Of a stretch of DNA of 64,000 nt, positions 1 through 8,412 are shown piece by piece. Position 1 is the first letter of the stretch. Each line of letters starts with the position of its first letter. The notes under the pieces were generated by a model. The model had not been told where the DNA came from. It saw nothing but the letters and a program-made list of their open reading frames with translations, and did no database searches. A program made the position numbers and the translations under genes. Source of the stretch: Ravibacter sp964559125. Lineage in GTDB: Bacteria; Bacteroidota; Bacteroidia; Cytophagales; Spirosomataceae. Location: assembly GCA_964559125.1 (NCBI GenBank), contig CAZLGW010000016.1, positions 61,711 through 125,710 of the forward strand, written 5' to 3'.

Positions 1-276
1 TCTGGCCCGATCAAAGACCTTCTGCGTTACGCCTAGATTATCAACAATAACAATTGCAATTTTGCTATCTCCGTTGTCGAGCATCAAAGACTTCGCATAT
101 AAAGGATCGTGGATATTGTCTGCAATATTCTCCGAAAAGTTACCCACAAGCTCTGATCCGAGAAATGGAGTTACATCTATTTGAGAGGCTCCTGCCCTAA
201 GTATTTTTTCCTGGCCCCAAAGATTAGAAGTACATACCAGATGGAAAAGAACTAATAAAACCCGAAACGACTTCAT
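1..276 (-). CDS. Neutral/alkaline ceramidase-like hydrolase, N-terminal part (cut by window edge)
   Basis: The minus strand reads open for exactly 92 codons from an ATG at 276 to the window edge. The product starts with a signal peptide (hydrophobic residues about 5-18, ending in WGQ). It continues with the motif RAGASQIDVTPFLG and then DPLYAKSLMLDNG and IVIVDNLG. The same order of motifs is seen in the gene at 50364-51471 (AGASFSNVTPNLGEAIVG, HDQLHAKSLVLDDG, VLVDNVS), which I assign to the neutral ceramidase N-terminal domain family. It begins 23 bp after the susD stop at 300, so it is probably the next gene of that operon. Family members hydrolyse amide bonds in lipids, but many Bacteroidota members of this shorter form have no tested substrate. 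Only the N-terminal portion is visible, so catalytic residues cannot be checked. Confidence 0.75.
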   Translation of the reverse strand, partial: MKSFRVLLVLFHLVCTSNLWGQEKILRAGASQIDVTPFLGSELVGNFSENIADNIHDPLYAKSLMLDNGDSKIAIVIVDNLGVTQKVFDRAR

Positions 277-299
277 AGCGCTTTCTATTTTAATGAATT

Positions 300-2009
300 T
301 TACCAGCCTGGGTTTTGAGTCAGATTCGGGTTAAGGGTCAATTCGGTCTCGGGAACACTGCCTAAGTAATCCCGGCCCGGCCTGAACTGATATCCATTTG
401 GAATAACGCTTTGTAAAACATCGATCAGCCCGTTTTCATTTAAAATAGGCTCCCTTCCGGGAAACTCCGCCGGATTAAACGGATATCCCAACGGCCTACT
501 GCCTGCGAACAGTTTATGTGCAGCCCAACGCTTCCAGTCATTTTCCCGTAGCTGTTCAAATGCTTTTTCTACGCGTCTTTCCCGTCTTATTTCATATAAC
601 TCGTCCGAAATATCATACCCGTAGTCTACCCGATTCGGATCGGAACTCTGGTGATTAACTGTAAAGTCAGGCATTCCCACTCTCGCGCGCAGTTGGTTCA
701 ATTGATCATACGCAACCGTCCCATCCAGTTCATATTTTGCTTCCGCATAATTAAGCAGTACTTCGGAGTAGCTGAATAGAATATACCCCGCGTCATTTGC
801 ATTGGCGTAGTCACCTCCCCCATTAATATTATTAAATTTCTTAATCTGAAAGCCTGTAGAATTATTCTGAGCGACAGCTGCGAATATCGGAGATTGATCG
901 AATATTACCCCTGTTCCCGCATTCATCAGATCACCCGGTATCCAGATGCTCTGTTTCAACCTGGGGTCGCAATCCGAAGCTACGGCTGTCAGAAAATCAC
1001 TTCCTTTCTTTGATTGTGCCAGGGCCGGGTAGTCAAAAGGCTTTCCATCTTTGCCAAGGAAAGTCGTAACATATGACCAGGTTGCCCCGATTTCATTGGG
1101 AGCCGTTGCCGTATAGTAGTTCTGATTATGACCGATCCGCTCGCTCGCATTGTAGGCACGGTACAGCAAAACTTCGTTGACCTGCCCCATATTGCCTAAT
1201 CCAAAAAGCTCAAAATAATCCTTATCCGGGTTTCCGGTAGAATAAATCCCCACATTATAACTACCATTCATTAACTCTTCCGCAGCAGCTACACCGGCCT
1301 GGAAGTATTTGTCGGGATTGGCCCCCGGCGTGCTGAAGGGCGTATCTTTATGGTACTTCTGCCAGGTCCCTTCATATAGTGCTACGCGGGTAATAAAAGC
1401 GAGCACTGCTTCTTTATTAATCGAATTATTCTTCCAAGGCGCTTCATCCCTTTTTTCAACGTTTTGAAAAGCGTTATTGAGCAGGATCAAGATAGAATCT
1501 ACAACCATCGTTCTCGGGTCGCGGGGTCGCATCAACTCTTCCTCCTGATCGGGAGTCAATGCATGGCTATACCAGGGCACATCGCCGTAGGCCTGCACCA
1601 GATTAAAATAATTCCATGCCTTGAAAAACTGTGCCTCACCGAGATATTGCTTCCACAACAGGAAATCATCCTCACATTTTCGGTAGTTGTCGAAGAAAAT
1701 ATTGATCCCCCTGACCGGCGCAAATTGCCCTTGCCATGAACCTGTGTTGATCACAGTTTGCCCATTGAGCAAATTGTTGGAGTTTCTAAAAGTGATATCA
1801 TCATTTGATTCCCGTCCCTCTGTGTGCCGATTTGCCTCATGCCCCGGGAAATTCTGGTAAAACTGGGCTGTATAGTTTTTCAGATCAACAGCCGATTTCC
1901 AATAACTGTCATTTCCTATCTGATTCAGAGGCGGGCGATCCAGATGATTCTCGCAGGCAGTCGTAAACGCCGCAGCTAATACAAATACTATATAATATTT
2001 TGCTTTCAT
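300..2009 (-). CDS. SusD/RagB-family outer-membrane nutrient-binding lipoprotein (locus 1)
   Basis: This 569-residue protein has a lipoprotein signal with the lipobox TTAC (Cys about 19), so it should be anchored in the outer membrane facing outward. The N-terminal part carries the SusD-like helical region (KSAVDLKNYTAQFYQNFP, GEAQFFKAWNYFNLVQAYGD). The C-terminal part carries the typical RRERRVEKAFEQLRENDWKR segment and ends in LTLNPNLTQNPGW. SusD proteins cap the SusC barrel and bind the glycan or other nutrient. It lies 28 bp downstream of susC (2038-5688). Its C-terminal end resembles the SusD at 55398-57110 (ELTLNPALKQNPGW), more so than that of the SusD at 13075, which suggests loci 1 and 3 are paralogues. 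The substrate is not predictable. Confidence 0.95.
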   Translation of the reverse strand: MKAKYYIVFVLAAAFTTACENHLDRPPLNQIGNDSYWKSAVDLKNYTAQFYQNFPGHEANRHTEGRESNDDITFRNSNNLLNGQTVINTGSWQGQFAPVRGINIFFDNYRKCEDDFLLWKQYLGEAQFFKAWNYFNLVQAYGDVPWYSHALTPDQEEELMRPRDPRTMVVDSILILLNNAFQNVEKRDEAPWKNNSINKEAVLAFITRVALYEGTWQKYHKDTPFSTPGANPDKYFQAGVAAAEELMNGSYNVGIYSTGNPDKDYFELFGLGNMGQVNEVLLYRAYNASERIGHNQNYYTATAPNEIGATWSYVTTFLGKDGKPFDYPALAQSKKGSDFLTAVASDCDPRLKQSIWIPGDLMNAGTGVIFDQSPIFAAVAQNNSTGFQIKKFNNINGGGDYANANDAGYILFSYSEVLLNYAEAKYELDGTVAYDQLNQLRARVGMPDFTVNHQSSDPNRVDYGYDISDELYEIRRERRVEKAFEQLRENDWKRWAAHKLFAGSRPLGYPFNPAEFPGREPILNENGLIDVLQSVIPNGYQFRPGRDYLGSVPETELTLNPNLTQNPGW

Positions 2010-2037
2010 CGCTTCAATATCAAACGGTTAGAAAAAG

Positions 2038-5000
2038 TCAAAATGTCAGGTTCAATCCCAGGGAGTAAATCCTGTCGGCTCTATAATCTTTGCCCGGATT
2101 GTCCCGGTAGCCTCCGCTGGCCATCGTCGGATCAATACCTTTGGGTAAGTGATCAAAGGTCAGCAAATTGTCGCCTGAGAAATAAAACCTGATATTACCC
2201 CAGGGAATTAGCTTTTTGGGCAGTGTATAACCAATTTGTACATTCTGAAGCCTTATAAAGGCATAGTTGGCCAAAAACCACGAATTGATATTGTAATTTT
2301 TAACTGAAGAAGCTTCATCCAGATAGGGCCTGGTATAGTAGGCATCGGTATTGATATTTGCCTCTCCTTCGTATAAGCCTACATATTCGGTTCCCGGCTG
2401 ATCTCTGTAATAATCAAGGTGATCATCTTTTGGCTGCGACCATCCTGCTCGTAAGAAGCCATAGAAGGCGTAATCACTTGAGCCTAAATTCCCTTTATCC
2501 CTCTTTCCTGTCCCCTTCCACACCATCGAAAAGTCGAGTCCTTTATAACTCAAACCCGCATTGATCGCATACTGGTAGCGTGGGGTTGAATTACCTATCA
2601 AGACCAAATCACCATGATCGTCGATAGTATTATTTCCCCGGTCAATTTTCCCGTCGCCATTGATATCATCGTATTTCAAGTCTCCCGTATTCCATTCATT
2701 GAAAATGAAAGACTGATCGACATGGTTGTCTATTTCTTCCTGGCTTTTAAACATACCATGAGAAGACCAGCCCCAGATTTCGCCGACTTCCTGACCCACC
2801 CGCCAGCCACCCAGAAAACCAGATGGGTTGTTGTACTTGGTAACAATAGTTTTATTGTCATAAAGGGCTAAATTGACAAAGTAATTCAGGTTATTCGGAA
2901 GGGTCTGCTTCCACCTCAGAGCCGATTCCCACCCCTTTGTACTCAGGGATGCATTATTCGATCGGGGAGCAGACGCACCCAATACGCCTGGCAAAGCTTC
3001 AGAGGGGCCGATCATATTGGTGGTATTTCGCTCAAACCAGTCAAAATCCAACTGCAACCGGTTTCCCAGAAATCCCATGTTAACCCCTATATTGGTGGTC
3101 GCAGCCGTTTCCCAGGTCAGGCCCGGACTCACCAGTCCCGGGGTAGACGTATACCCCAGCTGACCCACCTGATTATACCCGGGAAGCCACCCCAGGTTGG
3201 CTTTTGATATCGGTATCAAGGCCAGATCCTGGTAAGCGGCCACATTCTGGTTACCTAGCTGGCCCCATGACCCCCTGATTTTAAAAGAGTTGATAACAGG
3301 TGTAACAGGCTTCCAGAAATCTTCATTGCTTATCACCCACCCCGCAGAAACGGACGGGAAAAAGCCCCATCGCTTCCCTTTCTGGAACCTGGATGTACCG
3401 TCATATCTCACATTGGTTTCGAACAGGTATTTTTGCCTGTAGTTATAGGTAAATCTTCCGAAGAATCCTTCCGTCGACCAGTGTGATAACCCTTCCTCCA
3501 GCGATGGCTCGCCGGTGGTCGTCGATAAGGATATTACTTCTGGTACGATCAGCTGCCGGGCCTGGGCATTCAGGGAACGATATTTGGCTGCTTCCAATTG
3601 CATTCCGCCCATCAGTAAGAAGTTATGGCTGTCATTCAGGCTTTTTTCATAAGACGAATACACGTTTGTACTCAGGTAGTAGTCGCTGTAGTGATATTCG
3701 TTTACCTGTGTAGGATACCACGATTCCGTATTTTGGCCTGTCAACCAATTGATGGTGGTGAATTCCTGACCGTCATGGAGCGCGTACCTGTCAACAGATT
3801 GATAAGCGAAATCGGCATTGATCTTCCAACCTTTTGCCGGCCTTAATTCCGTCCCGACAATCTGCCAGTTTTCAGTCTTTTCGTCGTCGTTATAACCCGC
3901 CCAAAAAAACTGCCTTCCGCCTTGTGTTTCATCTCCGAAGCTGGTATACAGCGGATGGGTCGGATTAAAATTAAATATTATATGGAATAACGCGTTGTAA
4001 GTATCCTGATCCTGGGGGCGCGAGCCGTTGGGAAAACGTCTGCTGCTCCTCATAAACCGGGTTTCGTATCTTAAATCCCACCACTTCGTTAATTCTGTAG
4101 TGATCTTTGCTGTGAGATTATATCTTTTATAATAGTCTTTTCCGAGCTCCAATGAACTGGGTTGGTCTAAATATCCCCCGGAGAAATAATAAGCAGTTCT
4201 CGCGGAGCCTCCGCTTATGGAGAAATTCTGAGATGTTCCGAAATTGGTTCCCGTAAAATAGTCCCAGGGGTCGTAGTCGGCATGGCCGCTATTAGCTCCC
4301 GCCCACTCTCCTCCCGCCATCGGCATCGCTTCCCAGTTAGTGATTTTATCAACAGGAAAGTCCGGAAACTGAGAAGTTATTTGTGAACGAATATAACCAT
4401 AATCCCCTCTTTGATAGGCTCTTATTCTGTCAATTGTTTCCTCGTTATAATATAAGGACGAGCTCTTGTTCAGCGATGCCTCGTTCGTTACGCGGGCAAA
4501 AGTATACGAGTCCAGAGTTCCTGGTAACCGCGCAGGAGTAACTATATTCAGGCTGCTGGAATAGGAAACACTCAATTTCTTTTCCTTTTTACCCGATTTT
4601 GTAGTAATAAGAATCACTCCATAGGGAGCCCGGGCACCGTATATCGCGGAAGCCGCCGCATCCTTTAAAATAGATATAGATTCAATATCTTCAGGATTAA
4701 GCCTGTTCATGTCCCCGGGGAAACCATCTATTATAACGTAAGGCTGTCCCCCGTTTAACGAACCCATACCCCTTATTTCCATAGAAGCCTCCGATCCGGG
4801 CTGATACCCGTTCCTGTCATAGTCAAAACTAACGCCGGATGCAGACCCCACCAGCAATTGGGATACAGTCGAAGTCATCCGGTTTTTCAGTAAGTCACTT
4901 GAAACTACATCCACGGCCCCCGTAAGATTGATTTTTTCCTGGGTGCCATATCCCACCACAACAACTTCTTCAAGGCTCTTCTCATCAACTTCCAGGCTTA

Positions 5001-5688
5001 CATCAATAACTGCTCTCACTCCTACTTCTATTTCCTTCGTAAGGTAGCCCACAAACGAAAATACCAGTACCGAATATTCATCAGGGACTTCAATATCGAA
5101 TGCGCCATCCGAATTTGTAATCATCCCCTGCTGCGTTCCTTTCACCAGAATGCTTACCCCCGGCAGCGCTTCTCCTTTATCGTCAGTAACGCGCCCTCTC
5201 ACTTTTCTTTCGATAACCGGCGCCGCGAAATCTTCAGTCGGCAGGGTGGGCATCATTGTACTCATCTGAGGAGTTGCCACTTCCGACACCTCCTGATTCT
5301 TGCCCCCCGACTGCTTTCTCCTGTCACCCCTGGCCAAGATAGCATAGGAGCTGTTCCCGATCTTGCGGAACCTCAGACCAGTCGATTGCAGTATCCGGCT
5401 CAGATTCTCTTCCAAAGTCCCCTTCAGCGATACCTTTTCCGCCGAGACCGAGAAATCCTGCACGATCCGGTCTCCGAACACAATATCCACCTTATAGTGG
5501 CTTTCCAGCAATTTCAAAGCGTCTCTTAGCTGCATGGCTCCTTTCCCCGCGTCATGCGATACATCCTGAGAGATTTGCCGGTGAACAAACGCCATAGCCT
5601 GTGCCTGGCCAAAGCCTGTCCGCAGTCCCGCCAGCAACCACAAAGACAAAACAAGCACGCCCCAACCTGAGTAAAATAGTTGTCTCAT
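2038..5688 (-). CDS. SusC/RagA-family TonB-dependent receptor with N-terminal STN domain (locus 1)
   Basis: This 1216-residue outer-membrane transporter has, in order: a signal peptide (about 1-29), an STN (secretin/TonB short N-terminal) domain (about 50-115, LRDALKLLESHYKVDIVFGD), a carboxypeptidase-regulatory-like domain (about 163-245, with KGTQQGMITNSDGAFDIEVP), the plug with VVVGYGTQEKINLTGAVDVV, and a beta-barrel ending in a terminal phenylalanine (LGLNLTF). The STN domain is the part that usually signals through a FecR anti-sigma factor, and such a gene (5717-6736) lies immediately upstream. Ligand import would use TonB/ExbBD, which are not in the window. Length is normal for the family. 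The pairing with susD is clear; the imported substrate is unknown. Confidence 0.96.
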   Translation of the reverse strand: MRQLFYSGWGVLVLSLWLLAGLRTGFGQAQAMAFVHRQISQDVSHDAGKGAMQLRDALKLLESHYKVDIVFGDRIVQDFSVSAEKVSLKGTLEENLSRILQSTGLRFRKIGNSSYAILARGDRRKQSGGKNQEVSEVATPQMSTMMPTLPTEDFAAPVIERKVRGRVTDDKGEALPGVSILVKGTQQGMITNSDGAFDIEVPDEYSVLVFSFVGYLTKEIEVGVRAVIDVSLEVDEKSLEEVVVVGYGTQEKINLTGAVDVVSSDLLKNRMTSTVSQLLVGSASGVSFDYDRNGYQPGSEASMEIRGMGSLNGGQPYVIIDGFPGDMNRLNPEDIESISILKDAAASAIYGARAPYGVILITTKSGKKEKKLSVSYSSSLNIVTPARLPGTLDSYTFARVTNEASLNKSSSLYYNEETIDRIRAYQRGDYGYIRSQITSQFPDFPVDKITNWEAMPMAGGEWAGANSGHADYDPWDYFTGTNFGTSQNFSISGGSARTAYYFSGGYLDQPSSLELGKDYYKRYNLTAKITTELTKWWDLRYETRFMRSSRRFPNGSRPQDQDTYNALFHIIFNFNPTHPLYTSFGDETQGGRQFFWAGYNDDEKTENWQIVGTELRPAKGWKINADFAYQSVDRYALHDGQEFTTINWLTGQNTESWYPTQVNEYHYSDYYLSTNVYSSYEKSLNDSHNFLLMGGMQLEAAKYRSLNAQARQLIVPEVISLSTTTGEPSLEEGLSHWSTEGFFGRFTYNYRQKYLFETNVRYDGTSRFQKGKRWGFFPSVSAGWVISNEDFWKPVTPVINSFKIRGSWGQLGNQNVAAYQDLALIPISKANLGWLPGYNQVGQLGYTSTPGLVSPGLTWETAATTNIGVNMGFLGNRLQLDFDWFERNTTNMIGPSEALPGVLGASAPRSNNASLSTKGWESALRWKQTLPNNLNYFVNLALYDNKTIVTKYNNPSGFLGGWRVGQEVGEIWGWSSHGMFKSQEEIDNHVDQSFIFNEWNTGDLKYDDINGDGKIDRGNNTIDDHGDLVLIGNSTPRYQYAINAGLSYKGLDFSMVWKGTGKRDKGNLGSSDYAFYGFLRAGWSQPKDDHLDYYRDQPGTEYVGLYEGEANINTDAYYTRPYLDEASSVKNYNINSWFLANYAFIRLQNVQIGYTLPKKLIPWGNIRFYFSGDNLLTFDHLPKGIDPTMASGGYRDNPGKDYRADRIYSLGLNLTF

Positions 5689-5716
5689 ACTGAAATAATT
5701 AAGTTAGGTAAAAGGA

Positions 5717-6736
5717 TTATAACCGGGGCTGTGAAATAGTTACATTATCGCCCCGCCGGGTTATCTGAATAGCCAGAATGCCCTGTATTAATTCAAAAAG
5801 CTCATCAATACTCTCAGCCGTAAATTTCCCTGAAATCGTATGACCGGCCAGCTCCCGGTCGGTAAACTCCACTTTTATACCGTGCTGCTCCCCTAGCTGA
5901 CTCATTATTTCCGAAAGAGAAGTCTTGTCAAAAATATACAAATGCCCCTGCCAGGCATCCCGGAGTTCCGGTATCGTCGTGGTTTTCAGCGAGGTATTGT
6001 TTTTATTATCCAGCGTAAAAACATCTCCCGGCCTGAGATCCACCTTCTGTCCGTCATGACTGTCCGGAAGGTTCAGCTGTACTTTTCCTTTTTTCAGGAT
6101 TACCCTGGAGCCGGTTTCCCGCGCGACCACATTAAATTCCGTTCCCAATACTTCCACTTCAAACTTCCTGGCGGCCTTTACAACAAATCTCTGATCGGTG
6201 GCCGTGTGCGTAACACTAAAAAAAGCTTCCCCTGACAGATATACGTCGCGGCTTTCACTGCCGAAACCCCACCGTGGAATTTTCAGTACCGAGTTTGACC
6301 CGAGCCTGACACTGCTTCCGTCGGGCAGCAGGAAATCCTTCCGCTCACCGATCTGAGTAGTGTAGGTTTTAAGCTGCCAGAGATCCCTGCTGAGGAATGA
6401 GAAAATGCCCAGCAGCAAGACGATTCCGGCGGCAGCTCCCCACCTCAACCAGGAACGCCGCGTAAAGGACTGCTGTAAATCTGCTTTCTCCCCGGCAAGC
6501 GTGACAGGATCGGCGTTTTGTTCAAGATCAGCCAGAAACGCGTGGTAGTTCCGGACTGCATTTTCCAGGTCTGCATCATACTCCGGATGCAATGTCTCAA
6601 ACTCCTCCAGCCAGCGGTACAACTGCTCCTCGTTGGCCCTTTCACGCGCCCACTGCGCGATCGCCTGCCGCTGCATAGCCGACACATTCCCCATAAAGTA
6701 GCTGAAGACCAGCTCCTTTGTAATATTCGATTTCAT
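5717..6736 (-). CDS. FecR-family anti-sigma factor (locus 1)
   Basis: This 339-residue inner-membrane protein has a cytoplasmic N-terminal region (about 1-95) that should bind the sigma factor. One transmembrane helix follows (about 99-117, AAAGIVLLLGIFSFL), then a periplasmic FecR domain (about 125-225; LPDGSSVRLGSNS, VYLSGEAFFSV, LGTEFNVVA). A C-terminal DUF4974/STN-like domain (about 255-335) ends it. Its ATG overlaps the TGA of the upstream sigma gene (ATGA), a sign of translational coupling. It would relay the state of the STN-domain SusC at 2038-5688 to the sigma factor at 6733-7470. All expected parts are present. Confidence 0.93.
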   Translation of the reverse strand: MKSNITKELVFSYFMGNVSAMQRQAIAQWARERANEEQLYRWLEEFETLHPEYDADLENAVRNYHAFLADLEQNADPVTLAGEKADLQQSFTRRSWLRWGAAAGIVLLLGIFSFLSRDLWQLKTYTTQIGERKDFLLPDGSSVRLGSNSVLKIPRWGFGSESRDVYLSGEAFFSVTHTATDQRFVVKAARKFEVEVLGTEFNVVARETGSRVILKKGKVQLNLPDSHDGQKVDLRPGDVFTLDNKNNTSLKTTTIPELRDAWQGHLYIFDKTSLSEIMSQLGEQHGIKVEFTDRELAGHTISGKFTAESIDELFELIQGILAIQITRRGDNVTISQPRL

Positions 6737-7470
6737 GACTCTGTAAATTCTTTAACAAAGAAAAGAGAGATAAACAGCACCTGGCCGAAGCCACAAACTT
6801 TCGCCAGTGATACGATAAGGAAAAGCAGCCACTTTTCCCTGAGCAGCGCCCGGATATGCTTGTTGGCACGATATAGCTGGACTTCGACCGTCTTTACAGA
6901 AAGGTTAAGCTCATCTGCGATTTGCTGGTAGGCCTTCCCTTCAAAGCGGTTCATCAGGTAGATCCTGCGCCTTTCCACAGGCAGGCCGTTTACCGCTTTC
7001 TGCACATCCTGGTACATTTCCTCAAATTGCGTGATATCCTCAGGGTTTTGATTCCCGGAAGAAAGGGTGTCCATTCTTTCAGAAAAATATTCGGAGTGCT
7101 TCAGCTCGGTCCTCAGAAACTCCCAGGCCCGGTTCCTGGCCGAACGGAACAGGTAAAAGCGGTAGGAGCTCCTTATGCCGGCAAAGGCCCTGGTCCTGTA
7201 GAAATCGTAGAATACTTCCGAAACCAGGTCTTCGGCTACTGTCTTCGACCCGACATACTTTACCACATGGCTGCATAATGCTTTGTAATACTTACGGTAA
7301 AGCAATTCCACCCCCTTTGCCGGGTCCTCTTCCAGCGCTTTGTTCAGGAAGAGTTCGTCGCTGTCCAGCTGAAAAGAACGGCCCTCCTCCGGAGCCGGAC
7401 CTGACTCCGCGGGTAATGCCGGCGCAGGTCCGGCTCCGCTTTTACCTTTGGTATTGATCCTGTCCTCCAT
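6733..7470 (-). CDS. ECF-type RNA polymerase sigma factor (locus 1)
   Basis: This 245-residue sigma-70 family protein has region 2 at about 45-115 (ELLYRKYYKALCSHVVKYVG, AEDLVSEVFYDFYRT) and region 4 at about 150-205 (LPVERRRIYLMNRFEGKAYQ, then ADELNLSVKTVEVQLYRA, a helix-turn-helix). It should direct transcription of the adjacent fecR-susC-susD set when released by the FecR protein. The first 35 residues are rich in Pro, Ala and Gly and are not part of the family core, so the true start may lie further inside. The C-terminus is a hydrophobic tail of about 30 residues (LLFLIVSLAKVCGFGQVLFI), unlike soluble ECF factors of E. coli. A second sigma gene starts 273 bp away on the other strand. Confidence 0.92.
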   Translation of the reverse strand: MEDRINTKGKSGAGPAPALPAESGPAPEEGRSFQLDSDELFLNKALEEDPAKGVELLYRKYYKALCSHVVKYVGSKTVAEDLVSEVFYDFYRTRAFAGIRSSYRFYLFRSARNRAWEFLRTELKHSEYFSERMDTLSSGNQNPEDITQFEEMYQDVQKAVNGLPVERRRIYLMNRFEGKAYQQIADELNLSVKTVEVQLYRANKHIRALLREKWLLFLIVSLAKVCGFGQVLFISLFFVKEFTES

Positions 7471-7517
7471 ATAATTGACCGATTTTATCCTTTAGAGGTC
7501 CCCTTTGATTATATAAG

Positions 7518-7540
7518 AGTGAAAACCCGGAATTTTCACT
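7518..7540. promoter_or_regulatory. Perfect palindrome between two divergent sigma genes
   Basis: AGTGAAAA and TTTTCACT form perfect 8-bp inverted arms separated by the 7 bases CCCGGAA. The site lies in the 273-bp gap between the sigma gene starts at 7470 (minus) and 7744 (plus), 48 bp before the minus-strand start. It could be an operator or a hairpin in the 5' leader of the minus-strand transcript. No T-run follows at once on either strand, so a simple terminator is unlikely. Function is inferred from position only. Confidence 0.5.
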
Positions 7541-7654
7541 TACAGGGATTTTTATTTTTTTGTTTTATTTTTCATTTTGAATATCCCGGATCATTCTTAA
7601 CCCGTATTGAAGCCTTTCCTTCTGGTCGCAAATCCTGACAGGATACAGCTAATC

Positions 7655-7686
7655 TTTGAAACTATTTGCTAAAATCTATAACTTCG
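7655..7686 (+). promoter_or_regulatory. Candidate Bacteroidota-type promoter of the plus-strand sigma gene
   Basis: TTTG at 7655-7658 is followed after 20 bases by TAACTTCG at 7679-7686. This differs from the Bacteroidota -7 consensus TAnnTTTG at one base. It would start transcription near 7693, about 50 bases before the GTG start at 7744. The match is imperfect, so confidence is moderate. Confidence 0.4.
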
Positions 7687-7743
7687 TGGAGTTCAGCCCG
7701 TAAGTTTGCAACCTAGTATTCCCTGTCACAAAACATTACGCCG

Positions 7744-8322
7744 GTGGTCGATCAGGAAGATCTCATCTATTGGAATCGCCTTCGGGAAGGTGATCGAGCT
7801 GCTTTTTCCTGGATTTACCGGCGACATATACCAGGTCTGTACAGTTATGGAATGAAGATTGTCCGTGACCCCGATCTGGTTGAAGATGCTATACAAGACC
7901 TGTTTACCGATCTCTGGCGTACCCGCTCCCAACTCGGTGAAGCCCGCTCAGTCAGGTATTACCTGTTTCGTTCACTTCGCAGAAAAATTCATCGGTCTGT
8001 AAAGCCTGATACAAATAGGCTTTCAGAAGATCTGCCCGAACTCGGTGAGGCTGCTTTACCTATAGAATCTGAAATTATTGGCGAAGAAGAGCTCATGCTG
8101 GATAAAGCCAGACTAAAAGCATGGCTGAAGCAGTTGCCCGCCCGCCAGTACGAAGCGCTGATGCTGCGTTTTTACCAGGATCTATCCTACCAGGAAATTG
8201 CGCAAATAATGAATATAAGCGAACAGGGCGCCCGGAATATGATACAGAAATCACTCTACACACTCCGCCGGATTGCACTGATCACCGGCTGTTTTCTGGG
8301 ACTCTACCTGCTTTTATTTTAA
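7744..8322 (+). CDS. ECF-type RNA polymerase sigma factor (locus 2)
   Basis: This 192-residue sigma factor has region 2 at about 20-85 (FSWIYRRHIPGLYSYGMKIV, DAIQDLFTDLWRTR) and region 4 at about 120-175 (LPARQYEALMLRFYQDLSYQ, then IAQIMNISEQGARNMIQKSL). A GTG start is used because no in-frame ATG precedes region 2. It is followed by a FecR gene, an STN-domain SusC and SusD on the same strand, so it should control that locus in the same way as the mirror-image set on the minus strand. The C-terminus is hydrophobic (IALITGCFLGLYLLLF, about 176-191) and could touch the membrane. It is not closely similar to the sigma factor at 6733-7470 outside the conserved regions. Confidence 0.92.
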   Translation: MVDQEDLIYWNRLREGDRAAFSWIYRRHIPGLYSYGMKIVRDPDLVEDAIQDLFTDLWRTRSQLGEARSVRYYLFRSLRRKIHRSVKPDTNRLSEDLPELGEAALPIESEIIGEEELMLDKARLKAWLKQLPARQYEALMLRFYQDLSYQEIAQIMNISEQGARNMIQKSLYTLRRIALITGCFLGLYLLLF

Positions 8323-8412
8323 TTTTTTCTGGTCAAATAGGTTTAAAAACCTTACAACTTGTCTCTTCTTTAGTGATTAAAGAAATGTTTCATTTTCTCG
8401 CTAAAAGAAACT

